From Pseudomonadota bacterium (GTDB lineage Bacteria > Desulfobacterota > Desulfobacteria > Desulfobacterales > Desulfobacteraceae), in NCBI GenBank assembly GCA_018821535.1, contig JAHJLV010000060.1, forward strand, positions 150,449 through 214,448: a stretch of DNA of 64,000 bases. The letters run 5' to 3'. Every line of letters starts with the position of its first letter. Position 1 is the stretch's first letter. Below, piece after piece: positions 7,928-15,201 of the stretch. Under the pieces are notes generated by a model. It made no database searches, was not told where the DNA came from, and saw nothing but the letters and a program-made list of their open reading frames with translations. The position numbers and the translations under genes are program-made.

Positions 7928-9127
7928 ATGGTTAAAAAAACCATCCTTAAAAAGGGTGAGGGTCAAAAAAGAAAACAGGCAAAACTTGAGTATATATATG
8001 AAAAAGATTCTCAATATTTTGCACAGATTTCTGAAAGTATAAAAGATATTGCGATAAAAGAACTCAAGTCCCTTGGCGCTTATGATCTGAACCCGGTTTT
8101 TCGGGGGGTGTGGTTTAAAGCATTACAAAAGGATTTTTACCGGATCAATTATTTTTCCCGTTTGATATCAAGAGTTCTTGCACCGCTGGTTTCATTTGAG
8201 TGCCGTGAAAAGAATGATTTGTATAAAATGGCAAAAACAATCCGGTGGGAAGAGTTTTTAACGCTTGACGATACGTTTTCCATTTCCGCCAATGTTTCTG
8301 AATCTGATATCACCCATTCCAATTTTGCCGGGTTAAAGGTTAAAGATGCCATTGCAGATTATTTCAGGGACAGGACCAATAAACGGCCGAATGTGGATGC
8401 AGGTGATCCCTTTCTGATGATTAATGTGCATATTCATAAGAATCGGGCCACATTGAGCATAGATGCATCCGGTGGTCCTTTGCATAAAAGGGGATACAGG
8501 GAGGAATCTGTTTCCGCTCCCATGCAGGAGACCGTGGCGGCATCTATTATAAAATTATCTGAATGGGATGGTTCGGTGCCGTTATATGATCCCATGTGCG
8601 GGTCCGGCACGCTCTTGTGCGAAGCGTTGATGGCCTATTGCAGGATTCCGGCCCAGGTGTTCAGAAAAACGTTCGGTTTTGAGCGACTGCCGGATTTTAA
8701 TGCGCGTCTGTGGGAGGAGATCAAGACAGAGGCAACAAACCATATGCGGCCGCTTGAAAAAGGGCAGATTTGTGGAAGCGATGTGTCCGAACATTCGGTG
8801 AATGCAGTGAAAACCAATATCATGGGGCTTCATTTTGGAAATCAGATCCAGATTGAACAAATGGATTTTGAAGATATCAAATCCATTGAGAACAGCATGA
8901 TCATAACCAATCCGCCATATGGTATAAGGATGGGCAAAGATACGAATCTAAACAAATTTTATGACAGTCTGGGCCAGTTTTTTAAAAACAGGTGTAAGGG
9001 GTCAACGGCTTTTGTTTATTTTGGAGAGCCTAAATACATTAAAAAGCTTCCCCTTTCTCCATCCTGGAAACGGCCTTTAAAGATTGGCGGCCTGGATGGA
9101 AAACTGGTCAAATACGAATTATATTAA
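7928..9127 (+). CDS. THUMP-domain 23S rRNA/tRNA guanine-N2 methyltransferase-like protein
   Basis: SAM-dependent RNA methyltransferase of the RlmL N-terminal/YcbY-like group. The N-terminal THUMP domain (about 30-150) binds RNA. The Rossmann-like domain has the SAM loop DPMCGSGTLLCEAL (about 217-230) and the catalytic NPPYGIR motif (about 325-331), which indicates methylation of an exocyclic amine. The upstream AGAGGA (7908-7913) is 14 bases from this ATG and 8 bases from an in-frame TTG at 7922, so the TTG could be the true start. The C-terminal half of E. coli RlmL (RlmK) is absent, as in most bacteria outside the gamma group. Confidence 0.87.
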   Translation: MVKKTILKKGEGQKRKQAKLEYIYEKDSQYFAQISESIKDIAIKELKSLGAYDLNPVFRGVWFKALQKDFYRINYFSRLISRVLAPLVSFECREKNDLYKMAKTIRWEEFLTLDDTFSISANVSESDITHSNFAGLKVKDAIADYFRDRTNKRPNVDAGDPFLMINVHIHKNRATLSIDASGGPLHKRGYREESVSAPMQETVAASIIKLSEWDGSVPLYDPMCGSGTLLCEALMAYCRIPAQVFRKTFGFERLPDFNARLWEEIKTEATNHMRPLEKGQICGSDVSEHSVNAVKTNIMGLHFGNQIQIEQMDFEDIKSIENSMIITNPPYGIRMGKDTNLNKFYDSLGQFFKNRCKGSTAFVYFGEPKYIKKLPLSPSWKRPLKIGGLDGKLVKYELY

Positions 9128-9149
9128 AAAAATTTAGAATGGTAAACAT

Positions 9150-9317
9150 ATGAATAAAGCTGAAAATAAAGGGGTATACACCTGCAATGAATACAGGGAG
9201 GAAATGATTCTTCTGAGTCTGCAGAAAAAACTTTCATCCGGGGGCCTGACCCCTGAAGAAAAAAAAGCCCTGCTGCGGGAGATTACCGAAGTTGAAAAGC
9301 AGATGGGAATTGATTAG
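9150..9317 (+). CDS. Small charged protein of 55 residues, unknown function
   Basis: Open frame from ATG 9150 to TAG 9317, lying between the methyltransferase gene and the next gene with gaps of 22 and 6 bases. The protein is mostly helical and charged: about residues 19-34 (MILLSLQKKLSSGGLT) and 38-55 (EEKKALLREITEVEKQMG) would form two amphipathic helices. There is one Cys and no signal peptide. Tight packing and ordinary codon use support it as a real gene. I do not recognise a family. Confidence 0.6.
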   Translation: MNKAENKGVYTCNEYREEMILLSLQKKLSSGGLTPEEKKALLREITEVEKQMGID

Positions 9318-9323
9318 GAGAAT

Positions 9324-10190
9324 GTGATCAGGAAAAAAGCGATTCAATCTTGTGTCGGTATCGGCCTTGCGGTGATCCTGTTTTTTTGTGCAGGCCTTAA
9401 AATTCCGGTTCTGGATTCAAAAACCGATGCGTATTTCCAACAGGCAATGACAAAGGCGGGTCTGGCATATGCAACCTGCAGGATTATCAATGCGTCAGTA
9501 TCTGTTGTAAAGGATTCCAGTCTGGAACTGGAGCCTGCCGGTGTGGGGGTTTCTCTGGCAGTGGGTCAGGTGCTGGATCCCATAGATGATATGACAGAGC
9601 GGGTTTCGGATATTCTGGTGATGGCCATCACATCCCTGGGGGTTCAAAAGCTGTCCTATGAAATAGGGGTGTCCCTTGTTCCGCAGATGTTTTCGATGGT
9701 TCTGCTTTTTTTGTCAATCTTGATCTGGTTTGACAATGATCGCATAAAGAGCCTGCATAAAACATTTGTGCGGGTTTTAATCTTTATTGCTGTTTTTCGA
9801 TTCTGCCTTCCCGTATCCTCTCTTGTGAATGATTTTGTTCACAAAAATTATTTTGAAGCCCAGATATCCCAGGCAAAAGACGGGCTGGTGGTCGGTTCAA
9901 AAGGAATTGAACAATTAAGTGAGTTTTCCCTGCCCCAGATAGACGGTTTTATCAAGACAATTGAAAACAGCGCCGGGTTTGTAAAACAAAAAGCCATTGC
10001 TTTCAAGCATGCGCTTGAAAGCGCCATGAATAATATAGAAAGCATTATTGATAATTTATTGAAACTTGCATTTCTGTACGTCGGAGTCTTTTTGATCCAG
10101 ATTATTCTCCTGCCGCTGGCATCCTTCTGGATTCTTGTTAAACTTGTGAATTCTTTGTTTGTTCTGCAAACGCCGCTTCACGTAAGTTAA
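9324..10190 (+). CDS. Conserved membrane protein of unknown function
   Basis: A 288-residue protein with an N-terminal hydrophobic segment (about 10-26, signal anchor), an extracytoplasmic stretch of about 90 residues, two central membrane helices (about 120-137 and 147-165), a polar helical region (about 170-235) and a long hydrophobic C-terminal segment (about 243-280). No enzymatic motif is visible. The GTG start at 9324 follows TTAGGAGAAT, whose GGAG at 9317-9320 lies only about 3 bases from the GTG. It probably forms an operon with the 55-aa gene. I do not recognise the family. Confidence 0.65.
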   Translation: MIRKKAIQSCVGIGLAVILFFCAGLKIPVLDSKTDAYFQQAMTKAGLAYATCRIINASVSVVKDSSLELEPAGVGVSLAVGQVLDPIDDMTERVSDILVMAITSLGVQKLSYEIGVSLVPQMFSMVLLFLSILIWFDNDRIKSLHKTFVRVLIFIAVFRFCLPVSSLVNDFVHKNYFEAQISQAKDGLVVGSKGIEQLSEFSLPQIDGFIKTIENSAGFVKQKAIAFKHALESAMNNIESIIDNLLKLAFLYVGVFLIQIILLPLASFWILVKLVNSLFVLQTPLHVS

Positions 10191-10191
10191 T

Positions 10192-10211
10192 CAGGCTGGT
10201 TCATCAGCCTG
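10192..10211 (+). terminator. Hairpin after membrane-protein gene, possible terminator
   Basis: CAGGCTG (10192-10198) and CAGCCTG (10205-10211) form a 7-bp perfect stem with a 6-base loop, starting two bases after the stop codon. No T-run follows, so termination would be weak or Rho-assisted. Confidence 0.35.
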
Positions 10212-10442
10212 GGAACCATTATGCTCTGCAACCGGAATATATTGAATATGCGTCAGGATTTATATTCTTTAATAAATGGTTTCTGTTGACATTCCAATGC
10301 AGTTTCAAATAAGAACAAATAGAAAATTAAAAAAACAGACAATTATGTCATGACGTATAATCTATCGGTGACAAAATAGCATAGGTGAATAAACAGTTTT
10401 AAGACATGTCGGTAGTTTTCCTAAAATAAGGGGTAACATGAC

Positions 10443-11162
10443 GTGAAGAGTATGTATTTAGCAGGGCTGACAGCCGGATTATTGATGTTTTGTTTCAATG
10501 GCTTAGCCCAAGCATCGTTAACAACAATTGGTACTGCTACCTATGGCCTTTCAGAATACAACCTCATCTGGGATGAAGATAACAACGGCCAGTCACTTAT
10601 CTGGCTTGATTATAGCCATACTCCGTCAACCTGGGAAAATCAAAAATATTGGGCAGAGGTGATACTGGGGGAGGTATTAATCTTAAATTTAGATCCTGGT
10701 TTTACAGTTGATTGGAACAGTAGTTCGTGGCGTCTGCCTACTGCAGGAGTGGATTATGCTGACTGGGAATACTACTATACTCATGGTGAATATAATCAAG
10801 CCACCTCGGAAATGGGGCATCTGTTTTGTACTGAATTGGGGTTAAAGAGATGTCTTTTTAACTCTACCGAAAAATTAAATGAGTCAGAATTTGATAACTT
10901 AATTGCATCCACATACTGGTCTAGCACTGAGTCTGAATACAATCCAGACATCGCATGGTACCTCAGTACAAGTCCCATCTCCCAGGGCTATACCTCCAAG
11001 AGCGCCTGGCAGTTTTATGGATTGGCGGTTCGTAGCGGGCAAGTTTCAATGGTTCCTATGCCTGGGGCCGTTTGGTTGCTTGGCTCTGGCCTGGCCGGCT
11101 TAGCAGTGTTCAGAAAGAAAAGAGCGCATAAGAGATTTAAGAAAACTCTAATGTATCGGTAA
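10443..11162 (+). CDS. Exported DUF1566-like protein with VPLPA/PEP-CTERM-type sorting tail
   Basis: A 239-residue secreted protein. It has a signal peptide (about 1-24, ending near GLAQA), a DUF1566 (Lcl-like) domain with the marks WRLPTAGVDYADW (about 100), GHLFCTELG and STYWSSTE (about 158), and a C-terminal tail of PMPGAVWLLGSGLAGLAVF then basic residues (about 207-232). That tail is the tripartite signal recognised by exosortase-type systems in VPLPA/PEP-CTERM proteins. GTG at 10443 lies 9 bases after AAGGGG (10428-10433) and is preferred to ATG 10452. An exosortase gene is not in the window. Expected destination is the cell surface or biofilm matrix. Confidence 0.75.
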   Translation: MKSMYLAGLTAGLLMFCFNGLAQASLTTIGTATYGLSEYNLIWDEDNNGQSLIWLDYSHTPSTWENQKYWAEVILGEVLILNLDPGFTVDWNSSSWRLPTAGVDYADWEYYYTHGEYNQATSEMGHLFCTELGLKRCLFNSTEKLNESEFDNLIASTYWSSTESEYNPDIAWYLSTSPISQGYTSKSAWQFYGLAVRSGQVSMVPMPGAVWLLGSGLAGLAVFRKKRAHKRFKKTLMYR

Positions 11163-11232
11163 AAAAGACAGGATGGATAAAAATTGCGCGCACTTTACGC
11201 TACACAAATCGGCAAAAATCGCCGAACCAGGC

Positions 11233-11298
11233 GGTTCACTTGACGCCGTGAAGCGCGGTGGCGCTGACGCGGCAACCTTATTGGCAGCGCAAGTGACC
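11233..11298. repeat. attC-like bulged GC-rich hairpin A
   Basis: Two nested imperfect stems. The outer one pairs 11233-11246 (GGTTCACTTGACGC) with 11287-11298 (GCGCAAGTGACC), leaving a T and an A unpaired. The inner one pairs 11245-11256 with 11261-11273. Extra-helical bases in an otherwise good stem are typical of integron attC sites, and the following TCGTTAT (11303-11309) partly resembles an attC end. It lies between the two sorting-tail genes. No integrase is seen, so this is inference. Confidence 0.4.
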
Positions 11299-11365
11299 TT
11301 GGTCGTTATCTTTCATTAAATTTTAATGCTTTTAACATAAATTCAATTCTTCAAAGGAAACCCAA

Positions 11366-11872
11366 ATGAAAACAATTTCTTTTATCCTCTTGTTCTTTTT
11401 GGCCTCTATCTCTCAATGTTTTGCTACAACGGTAATTTACAATGGAGACGGAGATATAGACAGAATCATTAACCTGAATATCAATGGTGATTTTTATAAT
11501 GTTGATTTTATAGAAGGCTCTTTCACTACGGTATATTCTAACCAAATACCAACCTATGAAAATTATTCGTCTCAAGATGCTCTTATGGCAATAAGAGATT
11601 CTCTTAATAATGAAAGCCCAATTCCTTTCACTTTTGCGGATTCTTCAATTTTCGGCATTGAAACCCCCAGAGAATTATTGCAAGACGATTGGTTTGGGTT
11701 AGATTTTATCACGCCATTTATTGACTCTTGGGCAGAACCGATTGGTTTGGTCACTCAGAGGGATCATATTGGGAATTGGGCTATTATTACTGCTGTACCA
11801 ATACCAAGTGCACTTCTTCTTTTAGGAACTGGACTACTTATAATGCTGAAAATCAGAGAAGGAAACCTCTAA
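11366..11872 (+). CDS. Small exported protein with PEP/VPLPA-CTERM-like tail
   Basis: A 168-residue protein with a clear signal peptide (MKTISFILLFFLASISQCFA, 1-20), a polar, Asp/Asn-rich middle without recognised domain, and a C-terminal tail VPIPSALLLLGTGLLIMLK then basic residues (about 144-165). The tail has the same proline-motif, helix and basic layout as exosortase sorting signals. AAAGGAAA before the ATG is a good ribosome-binding site. It is AT-richer than the core genes and is bracketed by hairpins, which suggests a cassette-like or acquired gene. Function is unknown. Confidence 0.68.
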   Translation: MKTISFILLFFLASISQCFATTVIYNGDGDIDRIINLNINGDFYNVDFIEGSFTTVYSNQIPTYENYSSQDALMAIRDSLNNESPIPFTFADSSIFGIETPRELLQDDWFGLDFITPFIDSWAEPIGLVTQRDHIGNWAIITAVPIPSALLLLGTGLLIMLKIREGNL

Positions 11873-11906
11873 GGATTGACGCGACCTGCAAGGTCGTACT
11901 CAATCC
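11873..11906. repeat. Hairpin immediately after the stop codon
   Basis: GGATTGA (11873-11879) pairs with TCAATCC (11900-11906), and CGACC (11882-11886) with GGTCG (11892-11896), around a TGCAA loop with a small internal bulge. It starts at the base after TAA. It could be a Rho-independent-like terminator without T-run, or a third member of the bulged hairpins in this patch. Confidence 0.45.
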
Positions 11907-12169
11907 GGTGTTCAAGAAGCCCGGACTAAAAGTGGAAAAACACAATATGTGGACTATAGGGTATTGCTAAAAGGTACCATATGTTGTGGTTGAGACGGGA
12001 AGAATTTATAAGCCATTGCAATGAAAATGACCTGATCAATGGTCTAATTTTATAAAATAGTGATATCATGTCAAGAAAAAAAGAGGACGAATCATATTGT
12101 GTCCTGTGGAAACGACAGTTTTTATGAAACCGATGTATTCTGCCGCGCAGCGGCTTTCTTGACCCCATC

Positions 12170-12244
12170 ACTGGACGGGACCGCGAGCAGCACAGTCGCT
12201 TTTTTCAAGCACTGTGGCGCGGCCCGTCAGTTCAACCGTTAAAT
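12170..12244. repeat. attC-like bulged hairpin B with GTTRRRY-type end
   Basis: The left arm from 12170 (ACTGGACGGGACCGCG) pairs with the right arm 12210-12231 (ending GGCCCGTCAGT), leaving single unpaired G and A bases, and CACAGT with ACTGTG nearer the loop. Seven bases after the stem is GTTAAAT (12238-12244), a match to the attC right-end consensus GTTRRRY. The matching left-end RYYYAAC is not evident, so the site is degenerate or coincidental. Confidence 0.42.
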
Positions 12245-12274
12245 ATAGTTTGTCGGTTTTGGTGTCTGTTTTGG

Positions 12275-12303
12275 TTGACAAAAGGCAGACGTAAGCATAC
12301 ATT
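12275..12303 (+). promoter_or_regulatory. Predicted sigma-70 promoter of toxin-antitoxin operon
   Basis: TTGACA (12275-12280) is a perfect -35. TACATT (12298-12303) follows at the ideal 17-base spacing. Transcription should start about seven bases later, at the toxin ATG (12310), and no Shine-Dalgarno sequence is present, so the mRNA would be leaderless. Confidence 0.5.
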
Positions 12304-12309
12304 TATCAC

Positions 12310-12579
12310 ATGAAATATCTGAATTGGAATTCTGGTAAAAACGAAATTTTAAAACGTGAACGTGGGATTTCCTTTGAGGAAATAGCTTATTTAATTGTGT
12401 CAGGTCAGGTAATTGGAATCGAAGAAAATCCAGAATATCCAAACCAAAGGATGTATGTTCTGGCAATCGACAATTACGCCATCATCGTCCCTAATGTAGA
12501 AAATGAGGATAAGATTTTTTTAAAAACAGCTTTTCCAAGCCGTAAATTAACAAAAAAATACGGCCTAAAGGGGGAATGA
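12310..12579 (+). CDS. BrnT-like toxin of a type II toxin-antitoxin pair
   Basis: An 89-residue basic protein with the BrnT layout: opening NWNSGKN..LKRERGISFEEI (about 5-25), a central strand with a YPNQRMYV segment, and a C-terminal FLKTAFPSRKLTKKYG stretch. BrnT proteins are RelE-fold ribonucleases that block translation. The family assignment rests on motif layout, and the catalytic residues are not confidently placed. The gene order toxin then antitoxin, with a four-base ATGA overlap at 12576-12579, is standard for BrnTA. The start at 12310 appears leaderless. Confidence 0.7.
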   Translation: MKYLNWNSGKNEILKRERGISFEEIAYLIVSGQVIGIEENPEYPNQRMYVLAIDNYAIIVPNVENEDKIFLKTAFPSRKLTKKYGLKGE

Positions 12580-12863
12580 TGAATAGAATGAAGAAAAAAG
12601 TATTTAAACCAATCGATCAGGAAGAAAAAGATCTGATGGACTCTATCGAACGAGATGAGTGGCAACCTGTTAAAAATTTCGATCAGGAAAGGAATAAGGT
12701 GATAGAAGCGGCTCGAAATACCTTGAAAAAGGATAAGCGAATCAATCTTCGTCTTTCTCAAAAGGATTATCACCGAATTCAAATTAAGGCAATTGAAGAA
12801 GGGATACCTTATCAAACACTTATTTCAAGTATTGTGCATAAATATCTGAATGGTTCTTTGTGA
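12576..12863 (+). CDS. Ribbon-helix-helix (CopG/BrnA-like) antitoxin
   Basis: A 95-residue partner of the preceding toxin. The C-terminal half (about 50-93: KKDKRINLRLSQKDYHRIQI.. then IPYQTLISSIVHKYL) has the short beta strand and two helices of the ribbon-helix-helix fold, which binds DNA as a dimer and autoregulates such operons. The N-terminal acidic part (about 10-45) is the expected toxin-neutralising segment. The start overlaps the toxin stop; an internal Met at position 5 is an alternative. No operator palindrome is obvious around the promoter. Confidence 0.75.
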   Translation: MMNRMKKKVFKPIDQEEKDLMDSIERDEWQPVKNFDQERNKVIEAARNTLKKDKRINLRLSQKDYHRIQIKAIEEGIPYQTLISSIVHKYLNGSL

Positions 12864-12906
12864 TGTATAGATAAGAAACCTGACTCCGCAAACAGCAACA
12901 GCAGGG

Positions 12907-13380
12907 TCATGTCTGGTAGCGGCAGATATCTGAAACCGATTTCTTAACCACCCGGATCAGCTCTTTGGGCAACAAGTCGGCATAAACATCCCAGTCAATG
13001 CTATTTTCATCACCCAGGATAGCCATCAACTCATTTTCAAACCTGAATGCCGCCTCTACCAATTCTTCCATTGAACACTGTTTCAGGCAGTCCTCATCAT
13101 TTTCATCCAGGTTCAATTTGAACACTTGTTCCGGTGACATCTGGAACAGCTTTACCGAGCCTGTGGCATCCAGTGATTCGCCTCTGGCCTGCCGTGCTGC
13201 ATCATCTGCCGAATCCATGCATTGACGGCGATGGAGGGACACCAGTCTCAGTGCATCCTCAAGCCCTTTTACATAGGCTTTTTTTTCTTCAGACAAACCT
13301 TTGGCTCCGGCATCAGCCGCTTTTCGACACATCTGCCTCAGGTGATCTTCCAGTTTTTTATCTGTATCCAGTTCTGCCAT
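12907..13380 (-). CDS. Hypothetical soluble protein, 157 residues
   Basis: I do not recognise this protein. It is acidic and helical, with a charged N-terminal coiled-coil-like half (about 1-75), five Cys residues without a CxxC pair, no signal peptide and no membrane segment. It converges with the antitoxin gene and lies within the accessory patch. GC content is closer to the core genes than its toxin-antitoxin neighbours. No Shine-Dalgarno sequence precedes the ATG at 13380, so the start is uncertain. Overlapping frames on the other strand (13222-13542) lack convincing protein features. Confidence 0.5.
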   Translation of the reverse strand: MAELDTDKKLEDHLRQMCRKAADAGAKGLSEEKKAYVKGLEDALRLVSLHRRQCMDSADDAARQARGESLDATGSVKLFQMSPEQVFKLNLDENDEDCLKQCSMEELVEAAFRFENELMAILGDENSIDWDVYADLLPKELIRVVKKSVSDICRYQT

Positions 13381-13751
13381 GCCGTGGACGGTTCTTATTC
13401 TAAGGCCATTTTAAAAGCCGGTAAAACAATTCTTAATTTTCATGCCCCATTGAATACCCGGCATGATACGGATTGTCAACGTTTGTGCAGCCGACTACCG
13501 ACTATAACACTCATCTTAATAATGGTTTTTACCTATCATTAAACCCGCATATTGTCACCATTGAAATTCAGATGAACTGTTTTTAAACACTCTCTATCGC
13601 TGAAACGCAGAAAAAATGAATATGATGCAAATGAAGACTGTTTTCTTGTATATTTCAGGCTGGACCAGGAAAGCCCCCTTGTAATGTTGATTTTTAAGTC
13701 AAATATCGGTATGGATACCCTATCAGGCTATTTATAATTGGGGAGCGGCAA
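13381..13751. other. Intergenic region before ABC importer
   Basis: About 370 bases without a gene. CATGCC (13441-13446) and GGCATG (13460-13465) form a weak stem. A ribosome-binding site GGGGAG (13740-13745) lies six bases before the ABC ATPase ATG. I looked for a TPP riboswitch because the importer resembles thiamine-precursor systems; the conserved TPP motifs are not there. Confidence 0.5.
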
Positions 13752-14444
13752 ATGGTTCTTGAGTGCAGGCATCTGAAATTCACCTATCCGGGCAGTGAGA
13801 CCGCGGTTATAAACAATCTGTCCTTTTTAATGGAAAAGCCCGGGTTTAATGCCTTGTTTGGTCCATCCGGGGCAGGAAAAACCTCTCTGGCAAAGATAAT
13901 CGCCCAGATGATCACCCGGTTTGAAGGAGAGATCCTCACTAAAGACATGAATACAGTTCTGTATTCATACAATCTTGAACGCCTGCCCGGCTGGTCCAGT
14001 ATTGGAAATCATCTGGACAAGGTAACGCCGGAGGAAAAACAAAATTTAAAAGCACAGCTGATTGACATATTTGATTTAAAAGCGGTGATGAATTCGAGGT
14101 TTTCCATGCTTTCCATGGGCCAGCAGAACCGCATTAATCTGATCCGGTATCTGCTTCAGGATTTTGATCTTTTAATTCTGGATGAAAGCCTTGCCAATGT
14201 GGATGAACTGCTCCGGGAGACCATTATCCTTGCCATAAAAGAACTGTTCGGCCATAAAATGTTTTTATACATATCCCATAACCTGATGGAAGTATCCAAA
14301 TTCTGCAGCAGGATTCTTGTTCTGGGAAACCCGTCCCATGAAAAAAGCGGTTCCATGATTGACGGCCGGGATTATCAGAGCGGTTATCGTCTGGATAAAA
14401 AAGAACTGGATGCCACCATGCTGGAGATTATGAATGCTTTTTAG
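13752..14444 (+). CDS. ABC transporter ATP-binding protein (nitrate/sulfonate/HMP-type)
   Basis: Cytoplasmic ATPase of an importer encoded with the next two genes. Walker A GPSGAGKTS (about 37-45), the signature LSMGQQNRINLIR (about 119-131), where SGGQ is replaced by SMGQ, and Walker B LLILDESLANVD (about 139-150) are present. At 230 residues it is compact. The overlap with the permease gene (14434-14444) shows a single operon. The family transports sulfonates, nitrate or the thiamine pyrimidine HMP. The substrate cannot be set from this subunit. Confidence 0.85.
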   Translation: MVLECRHLKFTYPGSETAVINNLSFLMEKPGFNALFGPSGAGKTSLAKIIAQMITRFEGEILTKDMNTVLYSYNLERLPGWSSIGNHLDKVTPEEKQNLKAQLIDIFDLKAVMNSRFSMLSMGQQNRINLIRYLLQDFDLLILDESLANVDELLRETIILAIKELFGHKMFLYISHNLMEVSKFCSRILVLGNPSHEKSGSMIDGRDYQSGYRLDKKELDATMLEIMNAF

Positions 14445-15201
14445 ACGGGTTTACCAGTTTCTAATCGTATATATCATCGGCCTGTTATCTTTGTTGGGGC
14501 TTAAAATGATTCTGGGCCTGTCAGATTACGTGATTCCAGGATTTTTTCTGATTATTGAAACTGCTCACGCAACTGCGCAGGTTTATTTTTATGATGTGCT
14601 GAATACGCTGGGAGTTACGGTTCTGGGCCAGTGTGCGTCGATTATCATGGCATTCGGTGTGGGGATTGCGGGACGAAAATCTTCCTGGGCCGGGTCTTTC
14701 ATAAAAGTGGCTGCCTATAATATTCAGGCCTATCCGATTGTCGCCCTTGCCCCGATTATCTTTATCCTGCTGGGAGATGGATTTTTGTCCAGGCTTTTGA
14801 TTGCCTCAATGATCTGTTATTTTCCGCTTCTTCTTTCTGTTATAGGAATTATGGCATCCCCTGTGACAGATATTGAGCATTTTTATGTGATGACCGGACG
14901 GATGCGGTGGCAGCTTGAAGTCAAAATACGGGCATTTGAAAATTTGAGCAAGCTGACAACCGTGATTTCAGGAAGTGCCACCCTTGCCATGGCCGGTACG
15001 ATTGTGGCTGAGTTTATCGCGGCCAATGCCGGCATCGGATACAGCATACGGATCGCGCTTTATCAAAGCGATCTGGCAAAGATCCTGGTTGCGCTGTTCA
15101 TGATCGGTATTATCATTTCCATATATCAGGGAATGCTGGAAACCCTGGGAGCAAAAATTCAGAGCAGATGGTCCGTAATCAATAAAGGAGATGCGCTGTG
15201 A
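14434..15201 (+). CDS. ABC transporter permease (SsuC/ThiX-like)
   Basis: Inner-membrane permease of 255 residues with about six hydrophobic segments. The cytoplasmic coupling helix lies around residues 150-200 (ending EFIAANAGIGYSIRIAL), the usual EAA-loop position of BPD_transp_1 permeases. It overlaps the ATPase gene by 11 bases and the binding-protein gene by four bases (15198-15201). It works with both in substrate import across the inner membrane. Confidence 0.83.
   Translation: MLFRRVYQFLIVYIIGLLSLLGLKMILGLSDYVIPGFFLIIETAHATAQVYFYDVLNTLGVTVLGQCASIIMAFGVGIAGRKSSWAGSFIKVAAYNIQAYPIVALAPIIFILLGDGFLSRLLIASMICYFPLLLSVIGIMASPVTDIEHFYVMTGRMRWQLEVKIRAFENLSKLTTVISGSATLAMAGTIVAEFIAANAGIGYSIRIALYQSDLAKILVALFMIGIIISIYQGMLETLGAKIQSRWSVINKGDAL

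Larger units (their letters stand above)
11907..12309. other. Non-coding stretch within the accessory patch
   Basis: About 400 bases with no credible gene. It holds hairpin B (12170-12231) and the promoter of the toxin gene (12275-12303). A short palindrome (GCCGC-GCA-GCGGC) lies at 12142-12154. The rest is AT-rich with no recognisable remnant. Confidence 0.5.

Noticed and set aside
13381..13751. TPP riboswitch before the THI5-type importer
   Set aside because: The conserved CTGAGA and ACCTGAT-type elements of the TPP aptamer are not present.
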